Below, one piece after another: positions 22,646 through 27,728 of a stretch of DNA of 27,728 nucleotides. The notes beneath the pieces were generated by a model, which was given only the letters and a program-made list of their open reading frames with translations, was not told the origin of the DNA and did not search any database. The DNA is taken from contig CAAHEN010000203.1 of the NCBI GenBank assembly GCA_900772575.1, positions 1 to 27,728 on the forward strand, written 5' to 3'. The translations under genes and the position numbers were made by a program. Source of the DNA: Bacteroidaceae bacterium. Lineage in GTDB: Bacteria > Bacteroidota > Bacteroidia > Bacteroidales > Bacteroidaceae. The stretch's first letter is position 1, and each line of letters starts with the position of its first letter.

Positions 22646-23482
22646 TCAGATGCTCTTCATGCCGGTGAGCTTCCATGTGCCCCGCCTCTTCTGGAAACTG
22701 AGGGTGCAGCTCATGCCGGCCGATGGACTCGTGATGACAAGCACACGCCGTCCGTCGGGAGCGTATCTCTGTCCATAATCGATGTTGGTGATGACATGGG
22801 CAGGCATCGCGGGCCGGAAGTCCGGCCATTGCGCGGCGTCAAGCACCCCGTCGATTTCTTGGAATGTGTCGGAGTCGTAGGTCTTGAACTTGAAGGGGTT
22901 GTCGATGTGTGCCAGTTGATAGCTGGGCTCGGTGGAGAAGCGGTGATAGAATTTGAAAAAGTCGCTGTTGGCATTCTGGGCCAAGGCGTGGCTATCAATC
23001 GCAGTGAGCATCCACTTGCCGTGCTCCTTGCTGAAATGGTATTGCTTGACACGTCCCTTGTCCAGGTAGATCCACTCTACAGTCACATGGTGGATCGACG
23101 TATCCTTCTCGTTGCGCATGGAGCGCTCGTTGTCGAACAGGATGGTGTAGGTGTCCTTATGTACATAGAGTGGGTCGTGTCGCCACCGCGTCTTATCGAT
23201 AGGCGTGTCGTGCCCGTCGATCGTGTTGTGCAGCGGAAATTTGATACGTTGCAGCTGGAAGTGCTTGTTGTGCATGAAACTGTAGACAAAGTCGTCGAAC
23301 AGCCCGTCTGCGGCAGCTGGTGGCATGACGGTATCAACCGCTTGGGCAACCGTGTCGACCACTGTAGTATCGGGGGCTGCCGTACCCGTGTTCCCGGCTA
23401 TTCTGGTTCGGTCGCCGTCACAGGCTGAGAGCAGTAGGGCCGAGGCCATAATGCTGGAATAGACTGGTCTCATTTGCTTCAT
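22646..23482 (-). CDS. DUF4348-type lipoprotein
   Basis: A predicted lipoprotein of 278 residues with a signal peptide ending in the lipobox LLLSAC (C21). A threonine/alanine-rich spacer follows (about 25-55). The globular part resembles DUF4348 of Bacteroidetes (FDDFVYSFMHNKHFQLQRIKFPL, about 62-84; later YHFSKEHGKWML, and WKLTGMKSI at the end). Its function is unknown. As first gene of the operon with murB, it may have an envelope role. The start ATG 23480-23482 is supported by a TAnnTTTG box 23 bases upstream; the ATG three codons later is also possible. Confidence 0.8.
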   Translation of the reverse strand: MKQMRPVYSSIMASALLLSACDGDRTRIAGNTGTAAPDTTVVDTVAQAVDTVMPPAAADGLFDDFVYSFMHNKHFQLQRIKFPLHNTIDGHDTPIDKTRWRHDPLYVHKDTYTILFDNERSMRNEKDTSIHHVTVEWIYLDKGRVKQYHFSKEHGKWMLTAIDSHALAQNANSDFFKFYHRFSTEPSYQLAHIDNPFKFKTYDSDTFQEIDGVLDAAQWPDFRPAMPAHVITNIDYGQRYAPDGRRVLVITSPSAGMSCTLSFQKRRGTWKLTGMKSI

Positions 23483-23504
23483 TCGTTTCGTTTAAAAGAT
23501 GGGG

Positions 23505-23512
23505 CAAAATTA
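23505..23512 (-). promoter_or_regulatory. Putative -7 box of the lipoprotein-murB-hydrolase operon
   Basis: TAATTTTG followed by CCCC on the minus strand, 23 bases before the start. The expected -33 position lies in a dyad (23525-23544) rather than in a TTTG box. Confidence 0.6.
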
Positions 23513-23524
23513 GATATAAATATT

Positions 23525-23544
23525 GGATTGGGGCCTTCCAATCC
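23525..23544. promoter_or_regulatory. Dyad GGATTGG/CCAATCC over the -33 region (candidate operator)
   Basis: A perfect 7-base inverted repeat with a six-base spacer (GGCCTT) centred near position -33 of the operon promoter. It may be a protein-binding site. The regulator is not known. Confidence 0.35.
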
Positions 23545-23768
23545 TTATAAAATTGGGCATTGTGGCCCGTCTCATGCTACTGAGGACATTACAGTCAGAC
23601 AAAAAGTGAACTTTGAGCTCAGAAATGGAAAATCTATTATTCTGGTCGCATTTGTCATCTGTAAATAAAAATAATTGCAACTTTGTCCGCGACAGTCATG
23701 TCTGAAATATTGATTCCGGTTTGATTGCAAGCTTCATTTTTGTTATGCCTCAAAGAAGTTAGGACAGT

Positions 23769-24480
23769 ATGCACATGGTACGCTTTTACACGTTTCTTCT
23801 GCTTATAGCCTTCTTCCAAGGCGTTTCCGCTCAAAATGCCCGTGACAGCGTGGCCTTTTATGGCAGAGTCATGGACAGCTTTACGCATGAAATGCTGAAG
23901 GGGGTGCATGTGGAGATCATGCGTACGGATAGTTCGCTCATTGCTGAATTTGATACGAAGAGAACCATTACCTCATACGGGTACCCCCATAACGTATATG
24001 GGAGAGTCACAAGTGCCGGCTATGTGCAGATTCCACGCCAAGATTGTATATTCCGTTTCTCCAAGGAGGGCTATCAAACGCAGTATAGAAAAGAGAAAGA
24101 TGAATCGTCGGGAGTTCCGCTACTTTATCATCGGAGAAGTACTGCTGAAAAAGAAGGCCAAGCCGCGTGACACACAACTCGGCGAGGCCACCGTGACGGC
24201 CTCGAAGATCCGCATGGTCGTCAAGGGTGATACCCTCGTCTACAATGCAGATGCCTTCCAGCTGTCTGAAGGCTCCATGCTCGACGGCCTGATCAAGCGC
24301 CTGCCGGGCTTTGAGCTGCGCGACGGACAGATCACCGTGAACGGACAGTATGTCAGCAGTCTTCTGGTCAGCGGTGAGGACTTCTTCCGGGGAAACCCAC
24401 GCGTGGCGCTCGAAAACCTGCCCGCCTACGCCATGCTGCAGGTAGCCTATAAATTCAGCAAGCAGCCCAAGAAAAGGTAG
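23769..24480 (+). pseudogene. Decayed CarboxypepD_reg / TonB-receptor-like outer membrane gene
   Basis: Two overlapping plus-strand frames together make the N-terminal part of a large Bacteroidetes outer-membrane protein. Frame one (from 23769) has a signal peptide (MHMVRFYTFLLLIAFFQGVSA) and a CarboxypepD_reg-like domain (VAFYGRVMDSFTHEMLKGVHV ... CIFRFSKEGYQTQYRK), then runs out of frame and stops at 24170. Frame two picks up near 24095 with NRREFRYFIIGEVLLKKKAK, then LGEATVTASKIRMVVKGDTL, LIKRLPGFELRDGQITVNGQ and NPRVALENLPAY, all plug-domain-like. A +1 shift in the A-rich stretch at about 24085-24105 is needed. The second frame ends at TAG 24478-24480, where the family normally continues for several hundred residues (the barrel). 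The gene is therefore frameshifted and truncated. Confidence 0.8.
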
Positions 24481-24555
24481 CGGCAACGTCGAACATCTCT
24501 TTGCCTCACCGGAAATGTTGGCACAGCTACACGCTGATGCAGGCCCAGTGTGTGA

Positions 24556-24849
24556 TCAAACAAAAGCAATGTCCGTAATCACGCCGGTGTGTATCGTCTG
24601 ATTCAACTTTTGTACCAGGATATGCCTCTCCATCGCAAGATTGGCACGGAGCGCCGGGCTCCCGACGCGAACATAAAGTGTCTGGTTGCGAATGTAAAGC
24701 GCCTCACTGGCACTGGAACGAGCGCTTCCCACAACAGCGGGCCACGCTTGAATTAAGCGGTACTCGTTCAATGGCGTCTCCAAGCCGTTCTCCCGCATGA
24801 AACGCATCAAGACACTGTCCAGCAATTCAGATTTACGGCGTTCCATCAT
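24556..24849 (-). CDS. DUF721 / DciA-like protein
   Basis: A 97-residue DUF721 protein. The family includes DciA, which loads the replicative helicase DnaB in bacteria lacking DnaC/DnaI. Recognisable parts are LLDSVLMRFMRENGLETPLNEYRL (about 9-32), the invariant-type W in IQAWPAVVG, and the KH-like strand IRNQTLYVRVGSPALRANLAMER followed by the closing helix. The first ATG (24847-24849) overlaps the recF TGA as ATGA, which supports this start; a second ATG follows directly. The pairing with recF is common and fits a replication role. Confidence 0.88.
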   Translation of the reverse strand: MMERRKSELLDSVLMRFMRENGLETPLNEYRLIQAWPAVVGSARSSASEALYIRNQTLYVRVGSPALRANLAMERHILVQKLNQTIHTGVITDIAFV

Positions 24850-25973
24850 TGATCCTTGTTAAGTACAGACGCACTCACTTCGTCTACCGCCCCTTGTGAG
24901 ACATGGAACAGCTTATATGATTTGTCTGAGTGCGACAATATGCTATCCAGATGATCACGGTTTGTGTCCGTGATAAAGATCTGTCCGAAATCATCTCCAT
25001 TGACATAATCGACAATTCTGGAGACACGCTCTGCATCAAGCTTGTCGAATATGTCATCGAGCAAGAGGATTGGCGTGCTGCAATGGGCCCGTTTTTTGAG
25101 AAATACAAACTGGGCCAATTTCATGGCGATAAAGAAAGTCTTGGTCTGCCCTTGGGAACCTTCCCGCTTGATTGAATAGCCATTCATCAATAGATCCAGA
25201 TCGTCCTTGTGCGGCCCGTGAAGCGTATATCCAACTATACGCTCACGGTTGCGCCAGCTCTCCAGCAGACCAGCCAGATCGCCACGGGTACCGTGCGTGA
25301 TATATTTGACATCAACGTCCTCTTCTGCCGGGCAAAGCTGGCGATGCAACATTTTGAATATTGGCAGGAAGTCATCGATGAACTGCTGTCTTGCATCATA
25401 TATGACTGCCGCGTCAGCGGCCATCATCCCTTCAAGAACAGTCAAGACCCCGGGATCCAAGTCATCTTCCTTCTTCAGCAAGGCATTTCTTTGCTTGAGT
25501 GTCCTGTCATAATGAATGATATGGGCCAGATACAGACGGTTGTATTGCGAAATGACAGTGTCCATGAAGCGGCGGCGCTCCTCGCTCCCGCCGGATACCA
25601 GTTGGGAATCTGCCGGTGACAACAGTACCAGAGGTATGCGACCCACATGCTCGGATATTTTTCGGCAGTCCTTCTCATCGCATTTGATCGTCTTGCGTCC
25701 CCCGCGCTTTAGGCCGCAGCTTACAGAAAGTGGAGAGCTGTCGTCGCTGTGATACCTACCCTGAAGCAGGAAGAAATCAGCATCATGACTGATGTTGGAG
25801 GCATCCAGCACATTGGTCGCGCTCTTGCAGAACGAGAGATAATAGATTGCGTCCAGCACGTTGGTCTTGCCCATGCCGTTGTTGCCTATGAATCCATTGA
25901 TTTTAGGCGACAGCTCCAAGTCCACTTGTGCAAGATTCTTATAATTGATGATTGAAAGACGGTTTAACTGCAT
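24846..25973 (-). CDS. recF: DNA replication/repair protein RecF
   Basis: RecF is an SMC-like ATPase that helps load RecA at gapped DNA together with RecO and RecR. The 375-residue product is of normal length. Walker A GNNGMGKT is at 30-37 (FIGNNGMGKTNVLDAIYYLS), followed by LLSPADSQLVSGGSEERRRF. GPHKDDL and the signature region EGSQGQTKTFFIAMKLAQ are present, and Walker B LLLDDIFDKLD is near residues 310-320. It overlaps the DUF721 gene and is divergent from the TPR gene. Confidence 0.96.
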   Translation of the reverse strand: MQLNRLSIINYKNLAQVDLELSPKINGFIGNNGMGKTNVLDAIYYLSFCKSATNVLDASNISHDADFFLLQGRYHSDDSSPLSVSCGLKRGGRKTIKCDEKDCRKISEHVGRIPLVLLSPADSQLVSGGSEERRRFMDTVISQYNRLYLAHIIHYDRTLKQRNALLKKEDDLDPGVLTVLEGMMAADAAVIYDARQQFIDDFLPIFKMLHRQLCPAEEDVDVKYITHGTRGDLAGLLESWRNRERIVGYTLHGPHKDDLDLLMNGYSIKREGSQGQTKTFFIAMKLAQFVFLKKRAHCSTPILLLDDIFDKLDAERVSRIVDYVNGDDFGQIFITDTNRDHLDSILSHSDKSYKLFHVSQGAVDEVSASVLNKDQ

Positions 25974-26010
25974 GATTCAGCGTTGAAATGCCTTCAGTAG
26001 AAAGCGCCTG

Positions 26011-26018
26011 CAAAATTA
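26011..26018 (-). promoter_or_regulatory. Putative recF promoter -7 box
   Basis: TAATTTTG followed by C on the minus strand, 37 bases before the recF start. TTG lies about 20 bases upstream of it. Confidence 0.6.
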
Positions 26019-26113
26019 GTTCGGACACGGCGTATGAGCAATAAGCGAGGAGGTAAAAATCATGGCTGAAGAAAAAATACCCCGAAAGGCTTTACCAATC
26101 ACAAGGAAAGTCG

Positions 26114-26121
26114 TACTTTTG
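26114..26121 (+). promoter_or_regulatory. Putative promoter of the TPR gene (and perhaps ribH)
   Basis: TACTTTTG matches TAnnTTTG, and TTTA (26091-26094), one base from the -33 TTTG, stands exactly 19 bases upstream. The promoter lies inside the longer open frame that starts at 26062 and argues for the start at 26161. Confidence 0.6.
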
Positions 26122-26160
26122 CCGCTGACTTTTGCGAAACAAAAAGATATAAAAATACAA

Positions 26161-26979
26161 ATGACCAAGGAAAATCAAACATCCAACTCCAGCGCTTCTA
26201 AGTTTTCGCTGAAAAATCCGAAGCAACTCATCATTGCGGCTATTGCGCTAGTCATTATTGTTGGAGGCTATTTTGCCTATCATTATTTTGTAGTTAAGCC
26301 TGCCGACGAAAAGGCACAGACTCAAATCACCACCGGGCTTCAGCTGATGAATGATGCCCAGCAGGCTGAGGCGCAAAATGCACAAGTCCTTGCCATGCCT
26401 GATTCAACCCTGATCACTGCACTCCGGGCACAAGGTATGCTGACCACAATAGCTCCTGACTCCATAAAGTTGTTCGTCAGCCAATTCAGGGCCGACCAGC
26501 AGAAGCAAAGCACGGATCTTTACAACAAGGCTCTGAAGGGAGACGGTAAGTTCCCTGGTTTCATCAAACTCTCAAAGGGTAGTGGCGACGGGGCCAATAT
26601 GGCTACTTATCTGGCTGGCGTGGCATATTACCACTTGGGCAATTATAAAGAAGCCATCAAATACCTCGAGGCCTATTCCCCGCAGGGAGACAAGGGCGTT
26701 TCGCCTATGGCACTTGCCGCACTTGCAAACTGCTATGCGTGCGATAAGCAGATAGACAAGGCCATTTCGACTTTCAAGGATGCCGCATCGGAGGCTGACA
26801 ATGCAAGCCTGAGTCCGCTCTGCCTGATTGAAGCCGGCAAACTGCTGGAAAGCCAGAACAAAAAGGCTGAAGCACATAAGCTCTATGAGCAGATCAAGAA
26901 GGACTATCCGCAATTCGGACTGAGCGGTGGAGGTATGAACTCCTCGGCTATCGATATGTATATTGAGCGCACAAAGTAA
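26161..26979 (+). CDS. Membrane-anchored tetratricopeptide-repeat protein
   Basis: A 272-residue protein starting at ATG 26161 (MTKENQTSNSS); a frame open from 26062 would cross the promoter box. One membrane helix lies at about 22-43 (KQLIIAAIALVIIVGGYFAYHYF), with the rest expected in the periplasm. TPR-type helices are at ATYLAGVAYYHLGNYKEAIKYLEAY, ALANCYACDKQIDKAISTFKDA and IEAGKLLESQNKKAEAHKLYEQI. It resembles the TPR protein often found before ribH in Bacteroidetes (YfgM-like layout: N-terminal helix, then TPRs). The exact role is unknown; scaffolding or chaperone contact in the periplasm is likely from the architecture. Confidence 0.85.
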   Translation: MTKENQTSNSSASKFSLKNPKQLIIAAIALVIIVGGYFAYHYFVVKPADEKAQTQITTGLQLMNDAQQAEAQNAQVLAMPDSTLITALRAQGMLTTIAPDSIKLFVSQFRADQQKQSTDLYNKALKGDGKFPGFIKLSKGSGDGANMATYLAGVAYYHLGNYKEAIKYLEAYSPQGDKGVSPMALAALANCYACDKQIDKAISTFKDAASEADNASLSPLCLIEAGKLLESQNKKAEAHKLYEQIKKDYPQFGLSGGGMNSSAIDMYIERTK

Positions 26980-27016
26980 AAAACACATACACTAATACAT
27001 CTATTTATTTTCGAAG

Positions 27017-27102
27017 ATTAGGCATCGAAGACAATTAGATGGGCAAGACGAGTAAAACCTCTTACACGGATATTGCCTCTCTATGGGTCTCCGATGTCTA
27101 AT
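27017..27102 (+). other. Long hairpin in the region before ribH (candidate structured leader)
   Basis: ATTAGGCATCGAAGAC (27017-27032) pairs with GTCTCCGATGTCTAAT (27087-27102): 14 Watson-Crick pairs, one G-U and one mismatch. Inside are GGCAA/TTGCC (27042-27046 with 27073-27077) and GTAA/TTAC nearer the loop, so the whole 86 bases can fold into one long stem. It ends 30 bases before the ribH start. It lacks the conserved segments of the FMN riboswitch. A structured leader is an inference. Confidence 0.5.
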
Positions 27103-27132
27103 TCCTTTCATAACGAATATCCCAAGTCTTAT

Positions 27133-27624
27133 ATGTCAAGTCAGAATTTTGATTTCCTCAGCAAGTCTGAAGCCCTTCCGGATACCACCAATATGCGTTT
27201 CGGAATAGTTGTCAGCGAATGGAACAATGACATTACAGATAAGTTGCTCGATGGCGCCGTTAAAACACTCCGCAAGAACGGGGTCAGCGAGAACAACATC
27301 ACCGTAGCCCGTGTACCGGGAAGCTTTGAACTTATTTTTGGCGCATCACAAATGATAAAATACGGTTATGTGGATGCGATTATAGCTATAGGTTGCGTGG
27401 TCAGGGGCGATACGCCGCATTTCGACTATATATGTGAAGCCACGAGCCAAGGCATTGGGATGCTTAACGCCACAAGTTCAAAGCCCGTCATTTTCGGACT
27501 GATAACGGTCAATAACATGGAGCAGGCCGAGGAACGGGCTGGCGGCAAGTTAGGTAACAAAGGCGATGAATTTGCGGTTACTGCGATAAAAATGGTCGAT
27601 TATGCTTGGCAGTTGCAGAAATAA
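27133..27624 (+). CDS. ribH: 6,7-dimethyl-8-ribityllumazine synthase
   Basis: RibH condenses the ribityl-aminouracil intermediate with dihydroxybutanone phosphate in the penultimate step of riboflavin synthesis. The start ATG 27133-27135 (MSSQNFDFLS, 163 residues) was chosen; upstream in-frame ATGs at 27073 and 27094 fall in the leader hairpin. Motifs: FGIVVSEWNNDIT (23-35), VPGSFEL (61-67, substrate binding), GCVVRGDTPHFD (87-98, probable catalytic H96) and ITVNNMEQAEERAGGKLGNKG near the C-terminus. Complete and of normal length. No other rib gene is nearby. Confidence 0.96.
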   Translation: MSSQNFDFLSKSEALPDTTNMRFGIVVSEWNNDITDKLLDGAVKTLRKNGVSENNITVARVPGSFELIFGASQMIKYGYVDAIIAIGCVVRGDTPHFDYICEATSQGIGMLNATSSKPVIFGLITVNNMEQAEERAGGKLGNKGDEFAVTAIKMVDYAWQLQK

Positions 27625-27636
27625 TGCCTAACTTTG
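27605..27636 (+). promoter_or_regulatory. Putative tRNA-Tyr promoter
   Basis: TTGG (27606-27609) and TAACTTTG (27629-27636) have near-consensus spacing, and the tRNA begins 18 bases after the -7 box. The upstream part overlaps the end of ribH. Confidence 0.6.
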
Positions 27637-27654
27637 CATTCGCAAAAAGAAACA

Positions 27655-27728
27655 GGGCAAATACCAGAGTGGCCAAATGGGGCAGACTGTAAATCTGCTG
27701 GCTTACGCCTTCGGTGGTTCGAATCCAT
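27655..27728 (+). tRNA. tRNA-Tyr (anticodon GTA), partial at right edge
   Basis: It begins GGGCAAA-TA and has the anticodon stem-loop CAGA-CTGTAAA-TCTG, giving GUA. A long variable arm follows, as expected of bacterial tRNA-Tyr, and then the T-loop TTCGAAT. The T stem and acceptor 3' strand run past the window edge. Confidence 0.93.

Noticed and set aside
26980..27132. FMN riboswitch before ribH
   Set aside because: The conserved AGGGGCAGGGTGAAATTCC-like and GATTCAGCGATGCG-like segments are absent, so only an unspecified hairpin is reported.
1..27728. CRISPR array or prophage
   Set aside because: No regularly spaced repeats, cas, integrase or phage structural genes were seen.

Overview
The window looks like a chromosomal segment of a Bacteroidales bacterium, most likely Prevotellaceae or a close relative. 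Three things suggest this. The promoters follow the Bacteroidetes pattern, with a TAnnTTTG -7 box and, where clear, TTTG about 19 bases upstream. Purine-rich Shine-Dalgarno sequences are largely absent. The gene neighbourhoods are typical of the order: ftsK-lolA-trxB, DUF4348 lipoprotein-murB-MBL, recF-DUF721 and TPR-ribH. The genus is an inference from style, not from a search.

Layout. Positions 1-3200 are an accessory island: a type I restriction-modification segment (hsdM, a short AlbA_2/RecG-like C-terminal fragment, hsdS) transcribed leftward. It lies between two inward-facing, inverted ends of IS30-like elements. The left end cuts hsdS in its second target-recognition domain and supplies its stop codon. 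The right end is a remnant that appears to carry the hsdM promoter. No hsdR is in the window. A strong hairpin terminator (3369-3419) separates the island from housekeeping genes.

Positions 3489-9047 hold trxB, a LolA-like chaperone, ftsK and a secreted M64 metallopeptidase, all on the minus strand. Then come tRNA-Val(TAC), cutC, pgk and a zinc/cadmium-type P1B ATPase, also on the minus strand. At about 13.83-14.05 kb the direction switches. The plus strand carries a tripartite efflux locus (TolC-like channel, MacA-like adaptor, separate ATPase and MacB/FtsX-like permease), followed by a LytS-type histidine kinase and a LytTR response regulator that may sense envelope stress.

Positions 20808-23482 (minus) are an operon-like set: DUF4348 lipoprotein, murB and a PhnP-like metallo-hydrolase with an overlapping start. 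A decayed CarboxypepD_reg/TonB-receptor-like gene follows on the plus strand. The divergent recF-DUF721(DciA-like) and TPR-ribH pairs come next. The window ends inside a tRNA-Tyr(GTA).

Most of the window is ordinary core genome. The parts worth a second look are the IS-bounded and partly broken hsd locus, a long hairpin leader before ribH, dyads in the -33 regions of the P-type ATPase and lipoprotein-murB promoters, and the frameshifted CarboxypepD_reg pseudogene.
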